Shown: positions 1 to 10,184 of the stretch, piece after piece
Position numbering within the stretch: the stretch's first letter is position 1
Layout: each line of letters opens with the position of its first letter
Source: Pseudomonadota bacterium
GTDB lineage: Bacteria; Pseudomonadota; Alphaproteobacteria; Rhizobiales; Xanthobacteraceae
NCBI GenBank assembly: GCA_016195095.1
Contig: JACQAE010000051.1
Coordinates: forward strand, 1-40,188
Length of the DNA: 40,188 bases
Direction: 5' to 3'
Notes under the pieces: model-generated
Database searches by the model: none
What the model saw: the letters and a program-made list of their open reading frames with translations, nothing else
What the model was told of the DNA's origin: nothing
Position numbers and translations under genes: made by a program

Positions 1-589
1 GCGTCGGATCGCCGGAGGGATGGTTGTGTACCAGGATGACGGCACTGGCCGAGAGTTCAAGCGCGCGCTTGACGACCTCGCGCGGGTAGACAGGCGTGTG
101 ATCGACGGTGCCGACCTGCTGCAACTCATCGACGATCAGCTGGTTGCGCTTATCGAGAAAGAGGACACGGAACTGCTCCTTGTCCAGGAACGCCTGCGCG
201 GCGCGGCAATAGTCGAGCACGCTTGACCAGGACGACAATACCGGGCGGCGCTTGACCTGGCCGCGCGCCAGCCGATGCGCGGCCGCCTGCACGATCTTGA
301 ACTCGGTGATCGCCGCCTCGCCGAGGCCGGTAACCTCGGCCAGCCGCGCTGGCGGCGCCGATATGACCTCCGCGAACGACCCGAACTTGGCGATCAGCGC
401 CTTGGCCAGCGGCTTGACGTCGCGCCGGGGCAAGGCGCGAAAGAGCACCAGTTCGAGCAATTCATAGTCGGTGACCGCATCGCTGCCCGCCTCGCGGAAG
501 CGCTCGCGCAGGCGTTCGCGATGACCGAAGTAGTGCGGCGTCGCGTCGGACAGGCCGATGGGCGGATCAGGATCGTCGATTGGCGACAT
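1..589 (-). CDS. radC: DNA repair protein RadC (JAB/MPN domain), C-terminus cut by window edge
   Basis: Reverse-strand reading gives [31 protein letters not shown]...[28 protein letters not shown]...[33 protein letters not shown]; the HNHPSGDPT signature is at the left edge. Not in the ORF track because it runs off the window. Confidence 0.93.
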   Translation of the reverse strand, partial: MSPIDDPDPPIGLSDATPHYFGHRERLRERFREAGSDAVTDYELLELVLFRALPRRDVKPLAKALIAKFGSFAEVISAPPARLAEVTGLGEAAITEFKIVQAAAHRLARGQVKRRPVLSSWSSVLDYCRAAQAFLDKEQFRVLFLDKRNQLIVDELQQVGTVDHTPVYPREVVKRALELSASAVILVHNHPSGDPT

Positions 590-700
590 CGGAGGCACTT
601 CGAACTTCCGGCCGAAACTCCCGCCGCTAACGGATTTTGCGCTGGCACGTTAGGATGACGGTATTCCGGCGATTTGCAATCGCCCGCGCGGCATTTCCTG

Positions 701-1537
701 TCAGTCGGCACTCGTCGCCGGCTTGTCGATCCCGCCGGGCGACAGCGTGAATATCTCGACCCCGGCGTCGGTAACGCCAACCGAATGCTCGAACTGTGCC
801 GACAGCGAGCGATCACGGGTCACCGCGGTCCAGCCATCGGCCAGGACCTTCACATGTGGCCGGCCGAGATTGATCATCGGCTCGACAGTGAACAGCATGC
901 CCGGCTTGAGCGGGATTCCCTCGCCGGGACGTCCGACATGCACGATATTCGGCTCGTCATGGAATAGCTGGCCAAGCCCATGGCCGCAAAAGTCACGCAC
1001 CACACTCATATGATGCCCCTCGACAAAGGTCTGGATGGCGGCGCCGATGTCGCCGGTCGTGGCGCCGGGCCGGATCGACGCGATGCCGCGCATCATCGCC
1101 TCATAGGTCACGTCGATGAGGCGCTGCGCGCGCCGCGGGATGCGCCCGACGCCGAAGGTGCGGCTGGAATCGCCATGCCAGCCGTCGACGATGAAGGTGA
1201 CGTCGACGTTGACGATATCGCCGTCGCGCAGCGGCTTCTCGTTGGGGATGCCGTGGCAGACCACGTGATTGACCGAGGTGCAGGTCGACTTGGTGTAGCC
1301 GCGATACATCAGCGTCGCCGGCCACGCCCCGTGCTCGCGGCCGAACGCGCAGGCAAGGCGGTCGATGCGCTCGGTTGTGACGCCCGGGCGGACTTCGCCC
1401 GCAAGCATGTCCAGGCATTGCGCCGCGACCCGCCCCGCCTTGTGCATGGCCGCGAAGGCCGCCGGGCCGTGCAGCTTAATCTGCCCGTTTTTACGCGCCG
1501 GCGCGCTCGCGGCATCGACATAGGTCATTTCGAGCAC
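701..1537 (-). CDS. map: Type I methionine aminopeptidase
   Basis: 278 aa; STCTSVNHVVCHGIPNEKPLRDGDIVNVDVTFIVDGWHGDSSRTF, GHGLGQLFHDEPNIVH, GMLFTVEPMIN motifs. Confidence 0.96.
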   Translation of the reverse strand: MLEMTYVDAASAPARKNGQIKLHGPAAFAAMHKAGRVAAQCLDMLAGEVRPGVTTERIDRLACAFGREHGAWPATLMYRGYTKSTCTSVNHVVCHGIPNEKPLRDGDIVNVDVTFIVDGWHGDSSRTFGVGRIPRRAQRLIDVTYEAMMRGIASIRPGATTGDIGAAIQTFVEGHHMSVVRDFCGHGLGQLFHDEPNIVHVGRPGEGIPLKPGMLFTVEPMINLGRPHVKVLADGWTAVTRDRSLSAQFEHSVGVTDAGVEIFTLSPGGIDKPATSAD

Positions 1538-1603
1538 TCCGATGGTCGGCCTGCGACCGCCTACTCATAGATAATCGGTGCGGTGGACGCGCTCAATGCC
1601 CTA

Positions 1604-2314
1604 TTACGTGATCGGTATGGGCGCGGCAACGCGGATTTCAGCCAGGGTGAGGGTACAGCGCCAGGCGAACGTTTCGACTCCCGCGGCGCGCGCGCGCCCG
1701 AAAGCGCGCGCGTAGGTCGGGTCAATATCGCGGGCGAGTGAAAAACGCTGCGCCGATCCAATCTGAACAAGAAAAAGCATGACCGCACGCTGGCCCGCCG
1801 CCGCCACCTGTTCGAGTTCGGCAAGGTGCTTGGCGCCGCGCGCGGTCACCGCGTCGGGAAACTCCGCCAGGCCCGCCGCGCGCATGAGATGTACGTTCTT
1901 GACCTCGACATAGCACGCGGGACGATCGCGATGCTCAAGCAGGAAATCGATGCGCGAATTGGCGCCGTATTTTACCTCCCGGCGCAGCGACGCATAGCCC
2001 CCGAGGGGCGGGATGGCCGCCTCGGCAAGCGCCTGTGCCACAATGGCATTGGGACGGCCGGTGTTGACGCCGACAAGCTCCGTGCCGGCGCCGAGATCGA
2101 CCTCCACCAATTCCCAGGAATGGGCGAGCTTGCGCGCCGGGTTGTCCGAGCGTGACAGCCAGACTTTCGATCCCGGCACCGCGAGCCCCGTCATCGCACC
2201 AGGATTGGCGACATGCGCGGTGACCGTCTGCCCGTCATCGAGCACGACGTCGGCAAGAAAGCGCTTATAGCGGCGCGTGAGCGTCGCGGGAACGAGCGGC
2301 GCGGGAAGGCGCAT
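1604..2314 (-). CDS. sfsA: SfsA family (sugar fermentation stimulation protein homologue)
   Basis: 236 aa; [31 protein letters not shown]...NSRIDFLLE...[10 protein letters not shown]...[16 protein letters not shown]. Confidence 0.95.
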   Translation of the reverse strand: MRLPAPLVPATLTRRYKRFLADVVLDDGQTVTAHVANPGAMTGLAVPGSKVWLSRSDNPARKLAHSWELVEVDLGAGTELVGVNTGRPNAIVAQALAEAAIPPLGGYASLRREVKYGANSRIDFLLEHRDRPACYVEVKNVHLMRAAGLAEFPDAVTARGAKHLAELEQVAAAGQRAVMLFLVQIGSAQRFSLARDIDPTYARAFGRARAAGVETFAWRCTLTLAEIRVAAPIPIT

Positions 2315-2316
2315 GC

Positions 2317-3417
2317 CTAGCGTTTCGCGCCGGCGGCGGGCGCGCCCGCGGCAAGCTTACCAAGGCGCGCGAAGGCGTCGGCGACCAGGCCGCGCGTCAG
2401 TTCGCCGGCGCCCATTTCGCGCGCCAGCGCCGCCGCCTGCCCCGCCCACATCGACGTGAAGTCGCCGCTGCCGCGCGTCTCGCCAGCGCGCGCAAGCACG
2501 GCGACGGCGTTGGCCGCGAACGGAAACGCCGGCGCCACGTCACTCATCGGCCCCACCTCGCGTACCAGCCGGTTGACAAAGGCGCGCGCTGGGCGGCCGG
2601 TAAAGACGTTGGTAAGCATCGTCACGTGTTCGCGCGCCGAGGCCAAGGCCGCGCGATGCGATGCGCCGAGCTTGATCTCAGGACATAACAGATAGGCGGT
2701 ACCCGGCTGGATCGCGTCGGCTCCGAGCGCGAAGGCCGCCGCGGCGCCGCGCGCGTCGCTGATCGCGCCGGCGGCAATGACCGGAACATTCACGGCATCG
2801 ACCACCTGCGGCACCAGTGCGAAAGTCCCGACCTGCGCGCCAATATCCATATCGAGAAACATGCCGCGATGGCCGCCCGCCTCCAACCCTTGCGCCACCA
2901 CGATGTCACAGCCGAGATCGACCAGGCGGCGTGCCTCCGCGACCGTCGTCGCCGACGACGCAACGACGCATCCTGCACCCTTGACGCGCGCCAACAGCCG
3001 CTCAGCCGGTACCCCGAAATGAAAGCTCGCAAGCTTGGGCGCCGCCGCGACGACCGCGTCGCACATCGCCTCGTCGAACGGCGCGCGCGCCGGCGCCGGC
3101 GCGCCGTCGGACGCGATCCCCAGTTCCGCGTAATAGGGCGACAATCGCGCGCGCCACGCCGCTTGCGCCTCCGCCGTAGCCAGCACCGGCGCGTGGCAGA
3201 AGAAATTGAGGTTAAAGCTGCGATTGGTGTGCGCGCGGATATTCGCCGCGAGATCGATAACCTCCGCCGGCGACAGGCGCGAACAACCATATGAGCCAAG
3301 TCCGCCGGCATTGGACACCGCGGCCACGAGTTCGACCGACGACGCGCCGGCCATCGGCGCCTGCACGATCGGAATGTCAATTTCGAGCATGTTCAGCAGT
3401 TTCTTAGTCGAGCGCAT
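2317..3417 (-). CDS. Nitronate monooxygenase / 2-nitropropane dioxygenase family
   Basis: 366 aa; [30 protein letters not shown], ...[13 protein letters not shown]..., [33 protein letters not shown]. Stop lies 2 bp from the sfsA start, suggesting an operon. Confidence 0.9.
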   Translation of the reverse strand: MRSTKKLLNMLEIDIPIVQAPMAGASSVELVAAVSNAGGLGSYGCSRLSPAEVIDLAANIRAHTNRSFNLNFFCHAPVLATAEAQAAWRARLSPYYAELGIASDGAPAPARAPFDEAMCDAVVAAAPKLASFHFGVPAERLLARVKGAGCVVASSATTVAEARRLVDLGCDIVVAQGLEAGGHRGMFLDMDIGAQVGTFALVPQVVDAVNVPVIAAGAISDARGAAAAFALGADAIQPGTAYLLCPEIKLGASHRAALASAREHVTMLTNVFTGRPARAFVNRLVREVGPMSDVAPAFPFAANAVAVLARAGETRGSGDFTSMWAGQAAALAREMGAGELTRGLVADAFARLGKLAAGAPAAGAKR

Positions 3418-3550
3418 GACTTTCCTACTCCCGCGGGTTGAATATCTATCGACGAAATTGCGACACTCTACTCTTGGCCCAAGCCGCTTGCCTTACCCCG
3501 CGCACCGCATTGCCGCGCCGGCATCACTCGCAGACGCCAACCTCAACGCG

Positions 3551-4537
3551 TTAGCGTGCGATGACGCCATTGAGCTCATCGTCGATATGAACGCGAATAA
3601 TGTCGTCGAAATTCGCCTCGACGCCAAATCCAAGCGCCAGCGCGCGGCGCGGATCGAACCGTCGCGGCCACCCGGCGACAATGCGCTCGACCAGCGGGTC
3701 GTGCGCGCGACGGATGCGCGCGGCCACGGCGTCGCCGGCAACCCGGCGCAGCGCCGCGATCTGCTCGCCCACGGTGCAGCACACGCCCGGCATGGTCAAC
3801 GCGACGCGGGTGCCGAGCGCCTCGCGCTCGAGGGTCGCGGCGTGCACCAGAAAGCCCACCGCCGCGCGCGGGCTCGCATGCCAGTGCAAAACGTCCTCGT
3901 CCACCGGCAGCAATGCCTCCATGCCGGCGAGCGGCTCGCGGATGATGCCGGAAAAAAAACCCGACGCCGCCCGGTTAGGCAGCCCCGGGCGGACGACAAT
4001 GCTGGGCAGCCGCAGCGCCACGGCGTCGAGGAATTCGCGCCGCGCATAGTCGGCGATGAGAAGTTCGCATATCGCCTTTTGCGTGCCGTAGGAGGTGAGC
4101 GGCGTCAAATGAAAGTCATCGGCGATCGCTTGCGGGAATGGCGCGCCGAAGACGGCGATCGAGGAGGCGAATACGAGGCGCGGACGATAGCCCTCGCCAA
4201 CGGCGCGAATGGCTTCGAGGAGCGCGCGCGTGCCGTCGAGGTTGACGTCATAGCCCTTGTCGAAATCGAGTTCGGCTTCCGCGGAGACGACGCCGGCGAG
4301 GTGAAAGATCACGTCCGGCCGAGCGGCGATGAGGCGCGCCGCAACGCCCGGCGACGCCAGGTCGGCGGTTGACGACGCCACGCGGCCGGCGAACCCGGTC
4401 ACGTCCGGCGACGCCACGACATCGACCAGGGTCAGCGCGTCGATCGCGCTCTTGCCAATGGCACCGTCCACGGAAATCCGCGTCGTCAATTTGCGCCCGA
4501 TCATGCCGGCGGCGCCGGTAATGAGAACGTGCGTCAA
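3551..4537 (-). CDS. NAD-dependent epimerase/dehydratase (extended SDR), DenD (D-erythronate dehydrogenase)-like
   Basis: 328 aa; MTHVLITGAAGMIGRKL (GxxGxxG), SYGTQKAICELLIADYARR, LRLPSIVVRPG; overall layout resembles DenD. Confidence 0.85.
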   Translation of the reverse strand: MTHVLITGAAGMIGRKLTTRISVDGAIGKSAIDALTLVDVVASPDVTGFAGRVASSTADLASPGVAARLIAARPDVIFHLAGVVSAEAELDFDKGYDVNLDGTRALLEAIRAVGEGYRPRLVFASSIAVFGAPFPQAIADDFHLTPLTSYGTQKAICELLIADYARREFLDAVALRLPSIVVRPGLPNRAASGFFSGIIREPLAGMEALLPVDEDVLHWHASPRAAVGFLVHAATLEREALGTRVALTMPGVCCTVGEQIAALRRVAGDAVAARIRRAHDPLVERIVAGWPRRFDPRRALALGFGVEANFDDIIRVHIDDELNGVIAR

Positions 4538-4598
4538 TGCGCCCCCCTTCGATGCCCGAGCGCGTGAGGCAATCCCGCGCCGCGCGCGCCGGCCAAGG

Positions 4599-4958
4599 TC
4601 AATAACAATAGCTTACCGCGTCAAGCACGGCGCATTGCTTCTTGTAGGGTGAATTGGGGTTGTCGAGCGGCACCGATCCCCTGCCTTGGCCAACGAATAC
4701 GCCTGGCCCAACCTGAACCGACGGCCGGTTGCCGATAATCACGCTCTGATGCGGCGTCGCGCTCGACTTCGTCCCGTCAGACCAGATGATGGCATCGCCG
4801 GTGAACACGCCGCGTCGCCCATCGGCGCAGGTAACGGCGTTGCCTTGCCGCGTACAGCCCTGCGCGAGGGCCGCCGGCAGCGTGACGCCAACCAGGGCAA
4901 CGACGACGATCAAGCGCGCGAGCATGCGCGCGGCGGGACGAGTGCGAGCCGTCAACAT
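4599..4958 (-). CDS. Small secreted hypothetical protein
   Basis: Within the 152-aa ORF. Preferred start MLTARTRPAARMLARLIVVVALVGVTLPAALAQG (signal peptide, AxA-type site) preceded by GGAGG-like sequence. Mature part CTRQGNAVTCADGRRGVFTGDAIIWSDGTKSS...; no family recognised. Confidence 0.65.
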   Translation of the reverse strand: MLTARTRPAARMLARLIVVVALVGVTLPAALAQGCTRQGNAVTCADGRRGVFTGDAIIWSDGTKSSATPHQSVIIGNRPSVQVGPGVFVGQGRGSVPLDNPNSPYKKQCAVLDAVSYCY

Positions 4959-5075
4959 GGAGAGCCTCCTCAACGACGCCGCGGGCCACGACCGCTTTCT
5001 ACCACACCGCATCGTTGCAGCGCATCTCCACGAGGCTTGCGAACTGCCGCACGGCATGTTCGCAGCTATAGGCCG

Positions 5076-5924
5076 TCACGCACGCCGGTGTAGGTCATCG
5101 CGGAAAAATCCGGTCACTTCGGCATGCGGCGCGGCATCGGCGAAAGTATCAAATCGACCCTCCTGCGCGATCTGCCGGGCCGAGCGCATGAACGCGCCAA
5201 ACGCCACGCGCATGAGCGCGCCGCCGACACTGACGCGGCGCGCGCCGAGCGCGGCAAGGTCGGCGACGACGAGCCCGAGCGGCGCCGGCATCAGCACGTT
5301 GACCGGCTTGGGCGCGAGCGCATCGATCACGGCGGCGATGTGCTCGCGGCTGCGCAGACCAGGCGCATAAAGGCAATCGGCGCCCGCGCCGGCATAGGCC
5401 TTGAGCCGGCGCAACGCCTCGTCGATGTCGGGACGCCCGACGAGAAAGCACTCCGCCCGCCCGGTGAGCATGACGTCGGCGCCAGCCCTGTCGATGGCGG
5501 CGCGCGCCGCCGCGATGCGCGCGACCGCGTCGCCGATATCGTAAAGTGGCCTGTCGCGATCGCCGGTCGCGTCTTCGATCGACAGACCGGCAACGCCGGT
5601 TTCGGCGCATAGCCGCACGCTTTCCGCCACGCCCTGTGGCGTGGGTGCATAGCCGGATTCGAAATCGGCATTCACGGGCAGGTCGCTCGCCGCGACGATT
5701 TCCGCCACATGGGCAAGCATGGCGTCGCGCGCGACGCCGCCATCCGGCAGGCCGCGCGAGAACGCGAAGCCGGCGCTGGTCGAAGCCAGCGCCTTGAAGC
5801 CGAGATGTTGCAGATAGCGCGCGGTTCCGATGTCCCAGGGATTGGGTATGACAAAGCAGCCTTGCGCATGCAGCGCGCGAAAGGCGCGCCGCTTATCGGC
5901 GGCATTCGCCGCGCGGTCATTCAT
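5076..5924 (-). CDS. Isocitrate lyase / PEP mutase family protein
   Basis: 282 aa; FRALHAQGCFVIPNPWDIGTARYLQHLGFKALASTSAGFAFSRG...LPVNADFESGYA...GVAGLSIEDATGD...; typical ICL/PEPM lyase. Confidence 0.9.
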   Translation of the reverse strand: MNDRAANAADKRRAFRALHAQGCFVIPNPWDIGTARYLQHLGFKALASTSAGFAFSRGLPDGGVARDAMLAHVAEIVAASDLPVNADFESGYAPTPQGVAESVRLCAETGVAGLSIEDATGDRDRPLYDIGDAVARIAAARAAIDRAGADVMLTGRAECFLVGRPDIDEALRRLKAYAGAGADCLYAPGLRSREHIAAVIDALAPKPVNVLMPAPLGLVVADLAALGARRVSVGGALMRVAFGAFMRSARQIAQEGRFDTFADAAPHAEVTGFFRDDLHRRA

Positions 5925-6019
5925 GGTCGGAGCCCCCGTCGGCAGCGGGGGCAGGCTCGCATTTTCCCGAGTGCGCGCGCAACTGCGAAATGGCCATCAC
6001 GATCACGCAGAGAGACAAT

Positions 6020-7675
6020 CTACAGTCCGGGCAGGAAGGTCGCAATTTTCGGGAACATGGCGACAATCGCCACGACCACAAGCAGCACGAACCAGTACGG
6101 CATGGCGCCGCGGAAGATTTCGCCGAGCTGCACGGTGTCGTCGGGAACCGCCGCCTTGACCGTGAACACGCATAGGCCAAAAGGCGGCGTGATCAGGCCG
6201 GTCTCGATGGCGAGAATGCCGATGATGGCGAAGGCCAGCGGATCAAAGCCCAATTGCGTCGCGATCGGCGCGAAGATCGGAACCGTCAGCAGGATGATCG
6301 AGATCGAATCGATGAGGCAGCCGAGCACGACCCAGATCGCGACCATGAGAACGAGAATACCCCAGGGGCCAAGGCCGGTCCCGAGCAGGAAGGTCTGCGC
6401 GGCGTCGGTGAAGCCGGTCATCGAGAGAACGCGGGAATAGAGCTGCGCGCAAAATAGCAGCAGCAGCAGCGGCCCGGCGGTGCGGCCGACGTTAAGGATC
6501 ACCTGCCAGACCTCGCGCAGGTTGATGCCCTTGATCAGGGCCAGGATCAGCGCGCCCACGGCACCGACCCCGGCGCCTTCCGTCGGCGTGCACAGGCCAA
6601 GCCAAATGGAGCCGAGCACGCCGATGATCAGCGCGACGACGAGGCTGGTGCTGGCAAGCAGCGGTCCGAGCGGGCGTTCGTCCTCGCAAAGCTCGATGGC
6701 GACCGGCCGGGCAAGCGCCGCGCCGACCGGCGCGCGCGCCATGGGCGTGAGCCGCCCGCTGCCGGCGATCGCCGGGTTGAGCACGGCCGCGCCGATCGCA
6801 TAAAGGCAGAACAGACCGCTCAGCAGGATGCCCGGCAGCACGCCGGCGAGGAACAATTTGCCGATCGAGAGTTCGGTCAAAACTCCCCATACGATCATCA
6901 GCACCGACGGAGGAATAAGCATGCCAAGGCAAGCGCTGCCGGCGATGCAGCCGAGCGAAAATTCGCGCTTGTAGCCGTAGCGTACCATTTCGGGATAGGC
7001 GATGCGCGAGAAAGCCGCCGCGGCGGCGATGCTCACGCCGGTGACAAAGGCGAACAAGGCATTGGACACGATCGTCGCCACCGCAAGCCGCGCCGGCATC
7101 CAGTGCGTGAGCCGGTTGGCAAGCGCATAAAGATCGCTCGCCGCGCCGCATTTGGCGAGAAAATCGCCCATCAGCATGAACAGCGGGATGACGGCGAACA
7201 CGTAGTCGCGCAGTGCCTCATAGGCTGAAAAATAGGTCACGGCGGCGAGCAACGATCCGATGAGAATGACCAATCGCGCCGGCCATACCGGCACGCGCAA
7301 CGCCCCCTCGCCTTCGAATTCGCCGCTCGTCCATGCGTAAAGCGTCGGCTCGAAGCTGCCCCAGAAGATCAGTCCGAAGAAGATGAGGCCCAGAATCCCG
7401 GAAAGCAGCGTCGCGGCGTGCTGGCCGCGCATGCCGAACGCGCCGACAATCACGTCGGTCGAGATCATACTGCGCGACTGCACGGCATAGGCAGCAAGCA
7501 GGAAGCAGATGATCACGATCGACATCGAGACCATTTCCGGCGTGCCCTTGACCGGCTTGGAAAAAATGGCGCGGCCCAGCACGTCGGCCACGACCAGAAA
7601 ACTGAGCAGAAAAGTCAGCAGCGCCGCGCCGGCGAGCAGCAGATGGACGAACCGCGTATTGAGCCGATCGAACAT
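6020..7675 (-). CDS. TRAP transporter permease: DctQ fused in frame to an N-terminally shortened DctM
   Basis: Start at MFDRLNTRFVHLLLAGAALL inside the 628-aa ORF. DctQ-like 4-TM part (PEMVSMSIVIICFLLAAYAVQSRSMISTDV) followed by DctM core (VIPLFMLMGDFLAKCG...GMLIPPSVLMIVWGVLTE...FAIIGILAIETGLITPPFGLCVFTVKAA). Confidence 0.88.
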   Translation of the reverse strand: MFDRLNTRFVHLLLAGAALLTFLLSFLVVADVLGRAIFSKPVKGTPEMVSMSIVIICFLLAAYAVQSRSMISTDVIVGAFGMRGQHAATLLSGILGLIFFGLIFWGSFEPTLYAWTSGEFEGEGALRVPVWPARLVILIGSLLAAVTYFSAYEALRDYVFAVIPLFMLMGDFLAKCGAASDLYALANRLTHWMPARLAVATIVSNALFAFVTGVSIAAAAAFSRIAYPEMVRYGYKREFSLGCIAGSACLGMLIPPSVLMIVWGVLTELSIGKLFLAGVLPGILLSGLFCLYAIGAAVLNPAIAGSGRLTPMARAPVGAALARPVAIELCEDERPLGPLLASTSLVVALIIGVLGSIWLGLCTPTEGAGVGAVGALILALIKGINLREVWQVILNVGRTAGPLLLLLFCAQLYSRVLSMTGFTDAAQTFLLGTGLGPWGILVLMVAIWVVLGCLIDSISIILLTVPIFAPIATQLGFDPLAFAIIGILAIETGLITPPFGLCVFTVKAAVPDDTVQLGEIFRGAMPYWFVLLVVVAIVAMFPKIATFLPGL

Positions 7676-7772
7676 GCTCCGACCTCCTACGCCCGGCAGC
7701 GAAGCCACGACGCCCGCGCCGCATGAACGCCCGGCAATCTTGGTCGGCCGCAACGCCGCGGCTGATCGCGCC

Positions 7773-8867
7773 TTAGTTGATCTTATAACGGACCGGCCAC
7801 TTATAGCCGAGCTTCTCGGTTTCGCTGATGACGAGATTGAGCACCTGCGTCGCGGGCAGCCCCTGGGCGTCGAGTTCCTTGGCCTTTTGCGCGGGCCAGC
7901 CGGCAAGCGACGTCGCCCAGTCCTGGCGCACCTTCTCCTGCAGCGCGCGCACGACCGCGCCGCGGTTCTTGAGTTCCGCGATCTGCTGCGTATAGCGCTC
8001 GTCGGCCATGACGCCGGATTTTATCGACGTCTCCTTGGCCACTTCGAGAATGATATCGCGCACGTCTTGCGGCAGCTTACCCCAGCGCGCGCTGTTGATC
8101 GTGAGCACGTACCATGTGACGGAGCCAAAACCGATCTCGGTGTAGTACTTGGCCGGCTCATAGAGCTTGAAGCCGAGCCAAGCGGAGGGGAAGAGGATGA
8201 GGCCGCTATAAACGCCGGTCTGCAGCGAGGTGTAGACCTCGGGCAGATTGGTCTGCACCGGCGTCGCACCGGCGAATTCCAGCCATTTGAGATTGAGACC
8301 GGCGCCGGCGAGCTTCTTGCCCTTGAGCTCGGCCACGTCGTTCCACTCGAACGTGGTGCCGAGATTGTAGCCATTGTCGGTCATGATCGCGAGCAGCTTT
8401 TGCTTGAACTTGTCCTCGAACACTTTGGTCATGTAGGGAACTTTGTCGTAGATCGTCTGCGCGACCTTGAGGCTCGTGACCGCGCTTGTGGTGCCGAACG
8501 GCGTCATCACGTGGAACGCGTGCAGCGGCAGGTTCGAGGGTTCAAAGCAGATGCAATAGCCGCCGATGTCGATGATGCCCGACTGCGCGCCCTCCAGCGT
8601 ATCGAACACCTTGACCATGGCGCCGCCATAGCCCTCGACGAATTCGATCTTGTGCTTGGTGCGCTCGGCAACGCGCTTGGTGACTTCGGGGACGAAATAT
8701 TGCTGCATCAGCTCGACATAGGACAGCGCCGGTGCGTGGCCTGACGCGATGCGCAGACGGATGGGCCTTATGCGTGGCCGTTTCACCGATCGGTTCACAT
8801 TAACGGTGCGAGCGCATGCGCGCCAAAAGTGTGAGCGCATGCGCGCTGGCGAACCGCAGCATGTCAT
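7773..8867 (-). CDS. TRAP transporter DctP-like solute-binding protein, N-terminally degraded paralogue (no signal peptide)
   Basis: 364 aa; strongly similar to the neighbouring 8901..9971 product from IRLRIASGH onward. N-terminus MTCCGSPARMRSHFWRACARTVNVNRSVKRPRIRP is unrelated; start codon uncertain. Confidence 0.85.
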   Translation of the reverse strand: MTCCGSPARMRSHFWRACARTVNVNRSVKRPRIRPIRLRIASGHAPALSYVELMQQYFVPEVTKRVAERTKHKIEFVEGYGGAMVKVFDTLEGAQSGIIDIGGYCICFEPSNLPLHAFHVMTPFGTTSAVTSLKVAQTIYDKVPYMTKVFEDKFKQKLLAIMTDNGYNLGTTFEWNDVAELKGKKLAGAGLNLKWLEFAGATPVQTNLPEVYTSLQTGVYSGLILFPSAWLGFKLYEPAKYYTEIGFGSVTWYVLTINSARWGKLPQDVRDIILEVAKETSIKSGVMADERYTQQIAELKNRGAVVRALQEKVRQDWATSLAGWPAQKAKELDAQGLPATQVLNLVISETEKLGYKWPVRYKIN

Positions 8868-8900
8868 TGTGCGCTCACGGCACAGGCACCGAAATCACGA

Positions 8901-9971
8901 TTATTTTACCTGGTAGCGTACCGGCCATTTGTGCCCGAGCTTTTCGGCTTCCTCGAGCGCGAGTTTGAGCACTTGCGATCCAGGCAAGCCGGCCTTGTCG
9001 AGCTCAGCGGCTTTTTCCTGCGGCCAGTTCTTGAGCGAGTTGGCCCAATCGATGCGCACCGAATCCGGCACCGCCTTGACGACGCTGCCGACGCTTTTGA
9101 GCTGGGCGATCTGTTTTGGGTAGTTCTCGGCGTTGACCGTGCCGGTCTTGTCTTCGTATTCCTTGGCCACTTCCACGATGATGTCCTTGACCTCCTTTGG
9201 CAGCTTCGCCCAGCGCGCCTTGTTCACCGTCAGGCCGTGCCAGGTGATCGCGCCGAAGCCGATCTCGGTATAGTACTTGCCCTGTTCGTAGAGCTTGAAA
9301 TTGATCCAGCCGGACGGAAACATGATCCAGCCGAGATAGACGCCGGTCTGCAGGCCGGTATAGGCCTCCACCAGCGATCCCTGCACCGGCACGGCACCGG
9401 CGAATTCCAGCCACTTGAGATTGAGGCCGGCGCCGGCAAGCTTCTTGCCCTTGATCTCGGCGACCGAATTCCAATCGAACGTCGTCCCCAGGTTGTAGCC
9501 GTTGTCGGCGATCAGCGCGAGCAGGTGTTGGTTGAACTTGTCCTCGAACACTTTCGCCATATACGGCACCTTGGCATACACGGCGCGCGCCAGCTTGACG
9601 CTCTTGACGGCGTCCATGGTGCCGAATGGCAGCATCACCTGGAAGGCATGCAATGGCAGGTTCGATGGCTCGAAACAGAAGCAATAGCCGCCGATATCGA
9701 TGATCCCCGACTGCACGCCTTCGAGCGTGTCGGCGACCTTGACCATGGCGCCGCCGTAACCTTCGACGAATTCAACCTTGTGCTTGGTGCGCTGGGCGAC
9801 GCGCTTGGTCACTTCCGGGACAAAGAAATTCTGCATCAGGTTGACGTAGGTATTCACGGCCGGATGGCCGGAGGCGATACGCAACCGTATCGTTTCCTGC
9901 GCATGCGCGGCGCCGACCGCGCCGGCCATGGTCGCGGCGGCAATCAGACCGGCCATCAATCGCAATTGCAT
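8901..9971 (-). CDS. TRAP transporter DctP-like solute-binding protein
   Basis: 356 aa; signal peptide MQLRLMAGLIAAATMAGAVGAAHAQ then ETIRLRIASGHPAVNTYVNLMQNFFVPEVTKRVAQRTKHKVEFVEGYGGAMVK... Confidence 0.92.
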   Translation of the reverse strand: MQLRLMAGLIAAATMAGAVGAAHAQETIRLRIASGHPAVNTYVNLMQNFFVPEVTKRVAQRTKHKVEFVEGYGGAMVKVADTLEGVQSGIIDIGGYCFCFEPSNLPLHAFQVMLPFGTMDAVKSVKLARAVYAKVPYMAKVFEDKFNQHLLALIADNGYNLGTTFDWNSVAEIKGKKLAGAGLNLKWLEFAGAVPVQGSLVEAYTGLQTGVYLGWIMFPSGWINFKLYEQGKYYTEIGFGAITWHGLTVNKARWAKLPKEVKDIIVEVAKEYEDKTGTVNAENYPKQIAQLKSVGSVVKAVPDSVRIDWANSLKNWPQEKAAELDKAGLPGSQVLKLALEEAEKLGHKWPVRYQVK

Positions 9972-10184
9972 TGCGTGTCCTTCCTTGGCGTTTCCGTCCC
10001 CGGCATTGCTCGCCGTATTCGGCGATTATCGAATGTTATGGCCAATACCATCGGACGCGCGCGCACCTGCTGTCAACTCCTGTGCCCGCGCATGGCGGGG
10101 TAAGCATGGACGGCGGCAATGTTGCGCGCGCCGGCGCGCAAATCGCTCGCGTGCGGCGCCGCGCCCCGCGCCCGTCCCACAACG

